NCBI GenBank assembly: GCA_900771005.1 | Contig: CAAGMI010000125.1 | Coordinates: 1 to 64,000 of the forward strand | Direction of reading: 5' to 3' | From: Rikenellaceae bacterium | GTDB lineage: Bacteria > Bacteroidota > Bacteroidia > Bacteroidales > UBA932 | DNA length: 64,000 nucleotides | Shown here: positions 8,642-16,521 of the stretch, one piece after another | Layout: the number at the start of each line of letters is the position of its first letter | Numbering within the stretch: the first letter of the stretch is position 1 | Made by a program: the position numbers and the translations under genes | The notes under the pieces: generated by a model | The model's input: the letters and a program-made list of their open reading frames with translations, nothing else | The model's database searches: none | What the model was told of the DNA's origin: nothing

Positions 8642-10369
8642 CTATTTGCTTTCAACGAGGCGGGAATAGAAACCCTTGTTGCTCATAAGTTGTCCGTGGT
8701 CGCCGCGCTCCACCACCTTGCCGTCGCGCAGGACAATGATCTCGTCACAGTCGCGGATGGTACTGAGCCTGTGGGCTATGATGATCTGAGAGCAACCCAT
8801 ATTGCGGATGCTCTTCATCACAAGTTCTTCAGTGACGGCGTCAAGGGCGGAGGTCCCTTCATCCATAATCATTACGGAAGGTTCCTTTGCAAATGAAGTG
8901 GCGAGTTCCAGCCTCTGCCTCTGCCCTCCCGAGAAATTCTTCCCTCCGCAATCGACAGGTGCCTGATAGTTGCCGTCGCGAATGGTTATATCATCGTGTA
9001 TCTGGGCGTCGTGACAGGCCAGGATCATTGCGAAATCCTCAGTGGAACTGTCCCACAGCTTGACATTGTCGGAAATGGTCCCGTCGAACAGGACTATGTT
9101 CTGGTCAACTATGGCCACCGAATTGGCGAATACGTCACGGTTGATTTCGGATTGCGGCTTGCCGTCAAACAGGACTTCCCCCGACCACGGTTTGTACAGT
9201 CCGGAGACGAGTTTAGCAATCGTACTCTTGCCGCAGCCAGAAGGCCCGACGAATGCCACACTCTTGCCGGGTTCGAGCTTGAGGCTGAAATCCGATATCA
9301 GGGGTCCGGCTTTCCTGTCATAACCGAAAGTAACGTTCCTGAGTTCGACATAACCCTTGAGCTTGCCTTCTTCAATGTGGTCCACGCTTTCCAGTTCGTC
9401 AGGGACGTCGCATTCCTCCTCGAGGACCTCGCTCATCCTTTCCACCTGTGCCTGAATGGTAGCCAGTTCCTGGACATCATTGGTGATGTGGCTCATAGGC
9501 CTCATGCTGGCCGACATAAAGCTCTGGAACGTCATAAGCATACCTGCGGTGAGGTAGCCTTTCATTATGTAGTAGATGCCTATTCCAAGCACAAGCACGT
9601 TGGAGACGGCCTCCATCATCAGAGGGATGCCTTCTGTCCTGATATTGTTGGTGGTGCATTTCACTGAAGCGTTCTGCATCCTTGTGAAATGTTCCGACCA
9701 CTTGCGGAAATAGTCCTGCTCTGCAGTGGACCCCTTGATGGCGTCGATATTGTTGATGGCGGCCGTGGTGAATCCCTGCAGGCTTCCGATTTCTTTCTGC
9801 ATATCGCGGCTGGCATTGACTCTCTTACTGCGGATTACCCTGAGAATCACTATGTTGAGGATGATATGAACTATTGCGAAAATGGAGAGCAGAAGGCTGT
9901 ACTTGATCATAAAGAACAGGTAGAAAACAATCAGAACCATATCTCCGGCTGCCCACAGGAGGTTGTCGATCACTTTCTTGGATACGGACTTGCCGTAGTA
10001 TATCCTGTTTGTGAGGTCTCCAGCATATTTATCGTGGAAATATCCCACCGGGAGTCTCAGCGTGTGCCAGAACATTTCGCTCGCTGAAGTCACTGACATA
10101 TTCAGCCTGTTTTTCCAGGATGAGGCCTCAACGGTGCGCAGGGCCACTTCCATACATATCAGAACGGTTGCGAAAATAAGTAGAGGAACTGCCCACTCCG
10201 GGTTCAATCCGGAAAGGACGTTATCTACCAGAATCTGGGTGATGATAGGGCTGGCGACCTTCGGTATGATCAGGAGTATGGACACGAACCCGACGAGCAT
10301 CACTGCGTCGTTGAATCCCTGCATATGCCTGGACAAAAAGCCTAATGTTCCACCTACTCTTTTGCCCAT
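8642..10369 (-). CDS. ABC transporter permease/ATPase, NHLP export subunit 1 type without the C39 peptidase domain
   Basis: 575 aa. The transmembrane region begins almost at once (FNDAVMLVGFVSILLIIPKVASP) and contains the IFVDN-like motif ITQILVDNVLSG and LRLPVGYFHDKYAGDLTNRI, typical of the NHLP ABC1 class. The ATPase has Walker A GPSGCGKST, signature FSGGQRQRLEL, a Walker B with DEGTSALD (Gly replacing the usual Ala), and the H-loop IIAHRLST. Usual members are about 150 aa longer because an N-terminal C39 Cys protease removes the leader; that domain is absent here, with no Cys/His catalytic pattern. It overlaps the HlyD gene by 16 bp. Confidence 0.85.
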   Translation of the reverse strand: MGKRVGGTLGFLSRHMQGFNDAVMLVGFVSILLIIPKVASPIITQILVDNVLSGLNPEWAVPLLIFATVLICMEVALRTVEASSWKNRLNMSVTSASEMFWHTLRLPVGYFHDKYAGDLTNRIYYGKSVSKKVIDNLLWAAGDMVLIVFYLFFMIKYSLLLSIFAIVHIILNIVILRVIRSKRVNASRDMQKEIGSLQGFTTAAINNIDAIKGSTAEQDYFRKWSEHFTRMQNASVKCTTNNIRTEGIPLMMEAVSNVLVLGIGIYYIMKGYLTAGMLMTFQSFMSASMRPMSHITNDVQELATIQAQVERMSEVLEEECDVPDELESVDHIEEGKLKGYVELRNVTFGYDRKAGPLISDFSLKLEPGKSVAFVGPSGCGKSTIAKLVSGLYKPWSGEVLFDGKPQSEINRDVFANSVAIVDQNIVLFDGTISDNVKLWDSSTEDFAMILACHDAQIHDDITIRDGNYQAPVDCGGKNFSGGQRQRLELATSFAKEPSVMIMDEGTSALDAVTEELVMKSIRNMGCSQIIIAHRLSTIRDCDEIIVLRDGKVVERGDHGQLMSNKGFYSRLVESK

Positions 10370-11193
10370 AATTTGATGGAATTCTTGGCATCGCTGACAT
10401 TTTCAAGCATATAGTGGAAAATGTTGCGTGACTTTGTTATCACTTCTATGTTGCAGAACGTGCCGACGCTCATATCGACTCCGTTCTTTGACTTGAACGA
10501 CCAGTCGAGCCCGTCCGAACCGTCCGTGGAGGTCTGCATCTCGATTTCCACCTCGAATACGGATGCGTCATCCGGGAATATTTCATCGGCGAGAGACTGG
10601 TTCTGAAGTTTGATCACGGCCTCACGTTTCGTGACGGGATATGCGGAAACGCTGACAACTTTTCCGCGGACGTAACCGACCCTTTCCCTCGTTTCGTTTG
10701 CGGGTGTTATCTGTGCGGTCTGCCCCGGGGCGATGAACCTCATAGACTTGAAGTTCACGAAAGCCGTCACGTTGGTGACAGGACGGTTTTCCGTTGATGA
10801 CAGGAGGTTGACTATGTCTTCGAATGCGTTGAAACTTTCATTCTCCGGGATATAGGACAGGACCACACCGCCGAACGGGGCGGTGACTATGCTGTATGCG
10901 TTACCGACGGATACCAGGGCGAGAGTCTGGCCCTCTTCTATGACATCACCCTTGTGGATGAACACTTCCTTGACGACACCGTCATTCGGGAGCCACACGC
11001 CGTCCGTCCCTTCAGTCGGGAAAACTACTCCCTGTACATATTCCTTGTCGGTCATTGTGCCGAAGAAGCACCACGAAAGGATGCCCAAGGCCAGGGCCAG
11101 GATGGCAATCAGGATGACTTTGCTGCCCGCTACGGACAAATGGATATAGTTTCCGAGTTCGGAAGGAGAGGAAATTTTGTTTTTCGAGGACAT
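10354..11193 (-). CDS. HlyD-type periplasmic adaptor of the NHLP exporter
   Basis: 279 aa from the ATG at 11193; a TTG four codons upstream is an alternative. There is a short cytosolic N-terminus (SSKNKISSPSELGNYIHL), a single TM helix (VILIAILALALGILSWCFFG), then a compact lipoyl-like half (GVVKEVFIHKGDVIEEGQTLALV) and beta-domain, ending in a C-terminal strand region. The 'S.P..LG.YI....' start and short periplasmic part with no long alpha-hairpin are typical of NHLP-system HlyD proteins. It is the first gene of the five-gene operon; a possible TAACTTTG -7 box lies at 11214-11221. Confidence 0.85.
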   Translation of the reverse strand: MSSKNKISSPSELGNYIHLSVAGSKVILIAILALALGILSWCFFGTMTDKEYVQGVVFPTEGTDGVWLPNDGVVKEVFIHKGDVIEEGQTLALVSVGNAYSIVTAPFGGVVLSYIPENESFNAFEDIVNLLSSTENRPVTNVTAFVNFKSMRFIAPGQTAQITPANETRERVGYVRGKVVSVSAYPVTKREAVIKLQNQSLADEIFPDDASVFEVEIEMQTSTDGSDGLDWSFKSKNGVDMSVGTFCNIEVITKSRNIFHYMLENVSDAKNSIKLWAKE

Positions 11194-11213
11194 ATTCGGT
11201 GACAACTAACTTA

Positions 11214-11221
11214 CAAAGTTA
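11214..11221 (-). promoter_or_regulatory. Candidate -7 box (TAACTTTG) for the exporter operon
   Basis: The reverse-strand TAACTTTG lies 20 bp before the ATG at 11193, in the 50-bp gap after comF. No -33 TTTG is seen at the expected distance, so read-through from comF remains possible. Confidence 0.4.
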
Positions 11222-11247
11222 TAAAAAGTTGATGGAATTATGAGCGG

Positions 11248-11985
11248 TCAGTTGCTTACGAAAGCAAGGGTGGCAGCAGATATTCTGGTATCTGTCCCGA
11301 ATGCTGTCCTGAGGGCCCGGTGGCACCCGGCCGTGGTCGCGCCGGTGGTGAATACGTCATCTATCAGCAGTATATGCCTGACTTCCCTTCCCGGGATGGT
11401 CCCCTTGACAGCAAAAGCCCCTTCGACGTTCTCTTTCTTCTCTTCCACGCCCAGCCGTGTCTGGGAGGAAGTGTTTCTCGTGCGTCGCAGCAGGCTGCAG
11501 TCCAGGTCGGCTCCAAGTTCCGAGGCTACTTCACGGGCGATGATTTCCGCCTGATTGTAGCCGCGTTTCCATTTTCTGATCCGGTGAAGCGGCACGGGGA
11601 TTACCAGATCCACGTCTTTGAACAATTCAGAATCGGCAAGCCTTCGGGCGAGAATTCTTGAAAAATGTTTCCCGGCACGGAGGTTCCGCCCGTATTTGAG
11701 AGCCTGGGGGATTCTTCTGTATGCGGATTCCGAATTGTAGAAGAACAGGGCGGAGGCGTAGCAGTATCTGTCGTCCGTTACTTTTTCATTGAACTTGTCC
11801 GCCATCGGATTGCGGCTCATCTTGAAGAAATGTGTTTCCGGAAGTTCTTCCAGACAAGGCAGGCATATATCTTTTTCCTGCAATGTGAGGTCTCTCCCGC
11901 AGACAACACAAACTCTCGGCATAGCAAGGTCTGCAATCGCCGAGAGAGATGTTTTAAGAGTGAGTTGACTTATGCGCCTGTCCAT
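11248..11985 (-). CDS. ComF-family phosphoribosyltransferase-like protein
   Basis: 245 aa from the ATG at 11985, which overlaps the fabG stop (TGATG); the longer upstream frame runs inside fabG and is not coding. An N-terminal zinc-ribbon-like motif (CVVCGRDLTLQEKDICLPC) precedes a type I PRTase fold with the PRPP loop ILLIDDVFTTGATT and the preceding KRGYNQAEIIAR. ComF proteins are linked to DNA uptake and transformation in competent bacteria and are widespread in Bacteroidota without a proven role. Confidence 0.88.
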   Translation of the reverse strand: MDRRISQLTLKTSLSAIADLAMPRVCVVCGRDLTLQEKDICLPCLEELPETHFFKMSRNPMADKFNEKVTDDRYCYASALFFYNSESAYRRIPQALKYGRNLRAGKHFSRILARRLADSELFKDVDLVIPVPLHRIRKWKRGYNQAEIIAREVASELGADLDCSLLRRTRNTSSQTRLGVEEKKENVEGAFAVKGTIPGREVRHILLIDDVFTTGATTAGCHRALRTAFGTDTRISAATLAFVSN

Positions 11986-12722
11986 CAGCAGTCCATGGCT
12001 CCACAACAGTTGATGACCTGCCCGCTGACATATGATGAAAGGTCGCTCGCAAGGAAAAGCGCGACTTTTGCGACCTCTTCCGGGGTGCCTCCGCGGCGAA
12101 GCGGGATAGTCTTGACCCATGCTTCGCGAACTTCATCGGAAAGGGCGGCGGTCATATCGGAGATGATGAATCCCGGAGCGATACAGTTGGCTCTGATGCC
12201 TCGAGGTCCCATTTCCTTGGCAGTTGTCTGGGCAAGTGCGATAAGCCCGGCCTTGGAAGCAGAATAGTTCGCCTGTCCCGCATTGCCGTGCTTGCCTACA
12301 ACTGAGGACATGTTTATTATGCTACCGCTGCGCTGTTTTGCCATTGCAGGTACTACAGCGTGTGTGAAATTGAATGCTGACTTGAGGTTTACGTTTATCA
12401 CGGCATCCCACTGGCTCTCTTCCATACGCATGAGAAGGGTGTCCCTGGTTATTCCGGCATTGTTTACAAGCACGTCGATGTGACCGAAGTCAGCAAGGAT
12501 CTTCTCAACCGTTTCCTGGGTCTGTGCAAAATCAGCGGCATTTGATGAGTATGCCTTGACTTTGTGCCCGAAAGCTTCGAGCTCCTTTACGGTATCTTCA
12601 TTTATGACAATGTCGGTAAAGGCTATGTCAGCTCCCTGTTCGGCGAACTTCAGCGCGATGGCTTTCCCTATTCCCTTCGAGGCTCCGGTGATGAGAGCGG
12701 TTTTTCCGTCAAGTAGTCCCAT
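11985..12722 (-). CDS. fabG: 3-oxoacyl-ACP reductase
   Basis: 245 aa short-chain dehydrogenase. The NADPH-binding motif GASKGIGKAIA is at about residues 14-24, NNAG at about 87, and the catalytic Ser (NMSSVVG), Tyr and Lys (YSASK) follow, with the FabG-typical FITDM-like IAPGFIISDMT. It reduces 3-oxoacyl-ACP in fatty acid elongation in the cytosol. It sits 6 bp after the M24 peptidase gene and overlaps comF, so the three form one transcription unit. Confidence 0.92.
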   Translation of the reverse strand: MGLLDGKTALITGASKGIGKAIALKFAEQGADIAFTDIVINEDTVKELEAFGHKVKAYSSNAADFAQTQETVEKILADFGHIDVLVNNAGITRDTLLMRMEESQWDAVINVNLKSAFNFTHAVVPAMAKQRSGSIINMSSVVGKHGNAGQANYSASKAGLIALAQTTAKEMGPRGIRANCIAPGFIISDMTAALSDEVREAWVKTIPLRRGGTPEEVAKVALFLASDLSSYVSGQVINCCGAMDC

Positions 12723-12728
12723 ATTGAA

Positions 12729-14150
12729 TTATTCTTTTGCCATTGTTTCTTCAATTTCTTCCGGAGAAACGGGGAGTCTGCCCCCTCCGGTCCTTCTGGC
12801 TCCGTCTTCCGTGACGAGGACGTCATCTTCAAGCCGGATACCTCCGAAATCGTAATATTCTTTCAGCTTGTCAAAATTGACAAAGCCTTTCCCTGTCCCT
12901 TCTTCCTTCCATTTTTCGACGAGGTCCGGGATGAAATAGATGCCCGGCTCGTCTGAAATGAAATTCCCGGCCTGCAGGCGCCTGGCCATGCGGAGACTGC
13001 CAAGTCCCAGCTGGTCGGAACGCTTCTGGTCAGGGTCGTAGCCCACCAGATTTTCTCCGAGGTCTTCCATGTCGTGCACGTCCAGACCGATGTTGTGCCC
13101 AAGTCCGTGCGGCATGAAAAGTCCGGCTATGCCTTCTGCGACCATATCATCAATATTCCCTTTGACCAGTCCTAGTCCGGACAGACTTTCCAGCATCTTT
13201 CTTGCCACTGCGATATGTACGTCGCGGTAGGCAATGCCCGGCCGTGTCATTGAGAATGCAAGCTCGTTGCATTCATACACAATCGAATAGATATCCTTCT
13301 GCCTGCTTGAGAATCTGCCTGAGGTAGGATAGGTGCGCGTGAAGTCCGAAGCGTAGTGCTCGTTGCTCTCCGCCCCGGCGTCGATTACAAGCAGTTTGCC
13401 GGGCTGGATGGCATTCTCGTGTGAGTGGCAGTGGAAGATTTCGCCGTGTTGGGTGAGTATGGTTGGAAAACTTACGCCCCAGCCCTTGGACAGGGTAGCG
13501 CCTTCCATCTCTCCGACTATCTCCTGCTCTATCCTTCCGAGTCTGATGCCCTTTCTTGCTATGGTGTGCATCTCCTGTCCGAGAGCGCCCGCCTCATCGA
13601 TCAGTCTGATTTCCTCGGGTTCCTTGACAAGTCTCATCGAAATTACTGCCTTGACGAGAGCTTCGGATGCTTTCGGACAGCCGGATTTGCCTTTGCTGAA
13701 TATCTCGAGCGGATCAAGTCCGGTGAGTGAGGCAATCTTCTGTGCGTTGTAATATCTGGAAGCAGGCAGGAAGTGAACTGGACGTCCCTTGATTATCGCT
13801 TCCGAAACGGCCCAGGAGAGTTTGTCGTATCTCTCGGTCCTGCTCACGCCTACGGATTCAGCCAGGGAACGTACTGACGGCATAGGGCCCATCCAGATGA
13901 TGTCGTCGATATCAAAATCATCCGCATAGATAACTTCTTCCGCAGTATCGAGATCTATGACTGCCGCGAAACGCGGTTCGTCAATCCCGAAGAAATACAG
14001 CCAATTGCTGTCCTGACGCCATTTGTAGGTGTTGTCCATATATTGCGCCGGGGAATCTACATTGCCGACAAACAGGATAATGCCCGTCTGCCCCTTCATC
14101 TTTTCGATGAGGGTTTTTCTTCTTCTTGTGTATATTTCTTTTTCGAACAT
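12729..14150 (-). CDS. pepP: Xaa-Pro aminopeptidase (M24B, AMP_N domain)
   Basis: 473 aa from the ATG at 14150; the preceding GTG (14153) is also in frame. An N-terminal AMP_N domain (YTRRRKTLIEKM, DSNWLYFFGI) is followed by a pita-bread M24 domain with the metal ligands: Asp in VIDAGAES and ASDFTRTYP, His in HGLGHNIGLD, Glu in DEPGIY, and Glu in LEDDVLVTEDG. It removes an N-terminal residue preceding proline. The promoter box TATATTTG ends only 4 bp before the ATG, so the mRNA may be leaderless. Confidence 0.92.
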   Translation of the reverse strand: MFEKEIYTRRRKTLIEKMKGQTGIILFVGNVDSPAQYMDNTYKWRQDSNWLYFFGIDEPRFAAVIDLDTAEEVIYADDFDIDDIIWMGPMPSVRSLAESVGVSRTERYDKLSWAVSEAIIKGRPVHFLPASRYYNAQKIASLTGLDPLEIFSKGKSGCPKASEALVKAVISMRLVKEPEEIRLIDEAGALGQEMHTIARKGIRLGRIEQEIVGEMEGATLSKGWGVSFPTILTQHGEIFHCHSHENAIQPGKLLVIDAGAESNEHYASDFTRTYPTSGRFSSRQKDIYSIVYECNELAFSMTRPGIAYRDVHIAVARKMLESLSGLGLVKGNIDDMVAEGIAGLFMPHGLGHNIGLDVHDMEDLGENLVGYDPDQKRSDQLGLGSLRMARRLQAGNFISDEPGIYFIPDLVEKWKEEGTGKGFVNFDKLKEYYDFGGIRLEDDVLVTEDGARRTGGGRLPVSPEEIEETMAKE

Positions 14151-14154
14151 CACA

Positions 14155-14162
14155 CAAATATA
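14155..14162 (-). promoter_or_regulatory. TATATTTG -7 box directly upstream of the M24 peptidase gene
   Basis: A perfect reverse-strand box; only TGTG separates it from the ATG at 14150. With the usual start of transcription 3-9 bases after this motif, the transcript would begin at or next to the start codon. Confidence 0.6.
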
Positions 14163-14187
14163 AGATTTATATCAATATAAAATATAA

Positions 14188-14219
14188 TTGCGCTGCCATC
14201 GGCAAGGACGGCAGCGCAA
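14188..14219 (-). terminator. Hairpin with 10-bp perfect stem, possible relic terminator
   Basis: TTGCGCTGCC (14188-14197) and GGCAGCGCAA (14210-14219) pair perfectly around a 12-base loop. On the minus strand it is followed by an A/T-rich tract (AATTATATTTT), as in an intrinsic terminator. No minus-strand gene now ends just to its right, so it may be left from a lost gene or protect the pepP promoter from read-through. Confidence 0.45.
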
Positions 14220-14270
14220 GAAGGATTCAGACAGGATAGAGTTTGCGGACCTTATTGCTGCCTGAGTGAA

Positions 14271-14294
14271 AAACTCCTAAAATTTTAGGAGTTT
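14271..14294. promoter_or_regulatory. Perfect 24-bp palindrome at a promoter -33 region (candidate operator)
   Basis: The left arm AAACTCCTAAAA is followed directly by its exact reverse complement. It overlaps the place where the -33 element of the TATATTTG promoter at 14308 would lie. The geometry suggests a repressor or activator site; alternatively the transcript could form a hairpin. Confidence 0.5.
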
Positions 14295-14307
14295 GTGAAA
14301 TTCTTTC

Positions 14308-14315
14308 TATATTTG
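14308..14315 (+). promoter_or_regulatory. TATATTTG -7 box in front of the barrel remnant
   Basis: The perfect -7 motif is 15 bp before an ATG (14331) that opens a frame of only 25 codons. The promoter seems to have survived loss of the gene it served. Confidence 0.55.
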
Positions 14316-14330
14316 TCCCGAAAGCATAAT

Positions 14331-15541
14331 ATGAATATGAAACAGAAACTGACGCATAAGGTTTGCGCACACATCAGGAATATTTCCAGAAGGAGTTTAA
14401 GACTATGAATTCCGTTTCTTTCGGCAGGAATATCGGAAAGAGCCTTCTGACACTGTCACCTGGGCTTGACTTCGAGCATCAGAACATAAATGCTTCATTG
14501 ACAGGACTGTCGCTGGATGGTCTGTGCACTTCATCAACGCTGTCCGTTTCTTCATTCGTCCCTTATATCTCGGCATCAATGAGGGCAAACATAGGTAAAA
14601 CGGAATTGTATATCTCTGCAGTAGGGCGTCTTTACGCCATCTCCGGAAAGGGTATTTCCATGGTCTATCCTGATTTATCGCCTATGGTGCAAGTGAGAAG
14701 GGACTTTTCTCCGTACTGGAAGGCACGCGCCCATGCGGCCTGGAACATGTCACGTTCCGGGATCGAGTCTCTTTTGGGATCTTATGTGATGGGGAATTAC
14801 CGCACGCTTTCTCTTTCGGATAGTCTTGCCGGGAAGCGTATGGCTGTTGCCGAGGCTACGATAGAATATTCCAATGACCCGAAATTTTTCTATGCGAGTT
14901 TGTCCGCGTCATGGTCGGCCAATAAGTCCGAGAAGACTGCGACGAGCCACTATTTCGATAACTTTATGGTGACCGGGTTCGTGTTCAATCCGGTGGAATC
15001 GAGCAATACATCCATTACCGGTAAGGTTAGTAAGTATTTTGGTCTGAAGGCATTTGTAGTAAACCTGTCAGGAGGGTGGTCCCGTTTGGATCAGACAAGT
15101 TATCTACAGGAGGTCCTGCGGGAATACAAGACAGATTCCTGGAGGACTGAGTTGGAGCTACGGACGAACCCATGCAACTGGTTATCTGCCGAGCTGAGCG
15201 GTGAATATATCAGGAACTTCGTGAAAGGGGCGTCGAGTGTAAGGACAAGTTCCCTTAAACTGTCAGGGAAGATCATGGTAAAGCCTGTCAAGACAGTGAC
15301 TGTCAACGCGGGCTTCGACTACCTCAAGGAGAATGTGCCAGGGATGTCAGCCAATAACGATCCGCTCATCAAATTGGAAGCCGTCTGGAGAATCAAGCAG
15401 GTGTCTCTTGTTGCTCAGTGCCGGAACATGCTTAACTGCAAAGAGTTCAAACGTGAATACGTGGATGCTTTCAGGACTCTTTCTACCACCACCTCTCTGC
15501 CTGGCATTCAGTTTATTGCCGGGGTAAGGCTGTCGTTATAA
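14331..15541 (+). pseudogene. Remnant of a TonB-receptor-like outer-membrane barrel protein
   Basis: An ATG at 14331 after a promoter opens a frame (MNMKQKLTHKV...) that stops after 25 codons at 14408. In another frame, from about 14360, a 392-codon stretch runs to 15541 without a signal peptide. Its repeated aromatic-ended beta strands (YISAVGRLYAISGKG, FFYASLSASWSANKSEK) and final VSLVAQCRNMLNC...AGVRLSL match the C-terminal barrel of TonB-dependent-receptor-like proteins, as in the gene at 61603. The plug, carboxypeptidase-like domain and N-terminus are missing. The simplest reading is an internal deletion or frameshift that left both ends. A TTG (14363) or ATG (14405) could start a fragment, but without export it would not function. 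Confidence 0.7.
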
Positions 15542-15600
15542 TACCTTTCCCGGCTCGCAAATGTCAAAACGAGCTGATTTTGCACATTATTGATTGTTTG

Positions 15601-15631
15601 GACGGTCCGGGAGGCATATCATACCGTTCAT
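15601..15631. repeat. Copy C of the epimerase 3'-end repeat (31 bp)
   Basis: It matches 16458-16488 with one mismatch, and its first 26 bp match 20078-20103 exactly. It begins right after the 60-bp spacer behind the barrel remnant and ends next to the promoter of the DUF4160 gene. On the minus strand it encodes the conserved epimerase tail MICLPDRP. Confidence 0.8.
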
Positions 15632-15641
15632 CTGCCTTTTG

Positions 15642-15661
15642 AGGTATAAAAAATTATACCT
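15642..15661. promoter_or_regulatory. Palindromic operator in the toxin-antitoxin promoter
   Basis: AGGTATAA (15642-15649) and TTATACCT (15654-15661) form an 8-bp inverted repeat around AAAA. It fills the spacer between a TTTG at 15638-15641 and the -7 box starting at 15661. This is the classic location for autorepression, and the second gene of the operon encodes an HTH that could bind it (inferred). Confidence 0.65.
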
Positions 15662-15668
15662 ATATTTG
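15661..15668 (+). promoter_or_regulatory. TATATTTG -7 box of the DUF4160/DUF2442 operon
   Basis: The perfect -7 motif has a TTTG 19 bp upstream (15638-15641) in the -33 position, and lies 22 bp before the ATG at 15691. It overlaps the palindrome by one base. Confidence 0.75.
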
Positions 15669-15690
15669 CGATATTAAACAAAAAAATATA

Positions 15691-15927
15691 ATGCCGACGA
15701 TACTCTTCCTTTTCGGGCTCCGATTTTTCTTTTACTCAGATGAGCACCTTCCCATGCACGTTCATGTCAAGAATGGAGATGGCAAAGCAAAAATCAACAT
15801 TGAAACAGCAGAAGTAGTGGAGAATAGTGGACTGAAGCCGGCAGACTTGAAGAAAGCGGTCGATGCCGTGAAGCAATACAAGGATGAGTTCATCAAGTCC
15901 TGGAACGAGTATTTTGATGAGGACTAA
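15691..15927 (+). CDS. DUF4160 protein, toxin-antitoxin-like
   Basis: 78 aa. It shows the whole DUF4160 pattern: 'PTI....G.RFFFYS.EH.PMHVHVKNGDGKAKI', then an alpha-helical half (KPADLKKAVDAVKQYKDEFIKSWNEYF). DUF4160 genes are usually followed by a DUF2442 gene, and the pair is treated as a putative toxin-antitoxin module without proven mechanism. Here the partner begins 5 bp later. The conserved His residues (EHLPMHVHV) could bind metal or a nucleic acid; that is not established. Confidence 0.88.
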   Translation: MPTILFLFGLRFFFYSDEHLPMHVHVKNGDGKAKINIETAEVVENSGLKPADLKKAVDAVKQYKDEFIKSWNEYFDED

Positions 15928-15931
15928 CAAT

Positions 15932-16348
15932 ATGGAAGCAATCATTAAACTTTGGTTTGACGAGGGTAGAATTTATATTCTGACAGACCAGGACAAAACA
16001 TACAGCCGCCCCCTTGAGGCATTCCCGCTTCTTTTTGATGCGACTGATGAACAGCGTGCCAAGTATGAGATAGGACTTGATGGCGATGACATACATTGGG
16101 ATGAGATAGACGAGGATATTCATATCAGCAGTTTCTTTGATACCACTGAACCGGATATGAATAACCCCATTGCTGATATCTTCCGCAGATTCCCGCAATT
16201 GAATGTTTCTGAAGTTGCCCGTACAATAGGCATCAACAAAAGTCTTCTTTCCAGATACATCTATGGTATAAAGAAGCCTTCACAGCAGCGCACAGACCAG
16301 ATTATCAGCACAATACGTCAGCTTGGTCGCGAAATGGCCGCTATCTGA
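15932..16348 (+). CDS. DUF2442 protein with C-terminal HTH, antitoxin-like
   Basis: 138 aa from the ATG at 15932, 5 bp after the DUF4160 stop. Residues 1-75 fit DUF2442 (IKLWFDEGRIYILTDQDKTYSRPLEAFPLL, DDIHWDEIDEDIHISSFF); the remainder is an XRE-like helix-turn-helix (LNVSEVARTIGINKSLLSRYIYGIKKPS). The fusion of DUF2442 to an HTH suggests that this protein represses its own promoter at the palindrome 15642-15661. The role as an antitoxin is inferred from gene order. Confidence 0.85.
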   Translation: MEAIIKLWFDEGRIYILTDQDKTYSRPLEAFPLLFDATDEQRAKYEIGLDGDDIHWDEIDEDIHISSFFDTTEPDMNNPIADIFRRFPQLNVSEVARTIGINKSLLSRYIYGIKKPSQQRTDQIISTIRQLGREMAAI

Positions 16349-16383
16349 CAGCACTTTCATGTGCAAGTTTTTCAAGGCGAATT

Positions 16384-16483
16384 CCTGCGGGGAGCACCGG
16401 GTGTCCTCTATGTCAAGGTTTGATGCTGATGTCAGAGCAGTTCCAATCCTATTCCGGGACGGTCCGGGAGGCAAATCATACCG
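16384..16483. repeat. Copy A of the epimerase 3'-end repeat (100 bp)
   Basis: It aligns without gaps to 20004-20103 with 98 of 100 bases identical (differences at ctgat/ccgat and gcaaat/gcatat). Read on the minus strand it holds the last 16 codons of the epimerase gene, its TGA and about 50 bp of downstream DNA. Flanks on both sides differ from copy B. Confidence 0.92.
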
Positions 16484-16521
16484 TTCATCCGTCTGGACAG
16501 ATGAACACAACATATACGTTT

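Noticed and set aside
11986..12120. Extended N-terminus of comF
   Set aside because: It lies within fabG in another frame, has no ComF similarity, and an ATG overlapping the fabG stop is the natural start.
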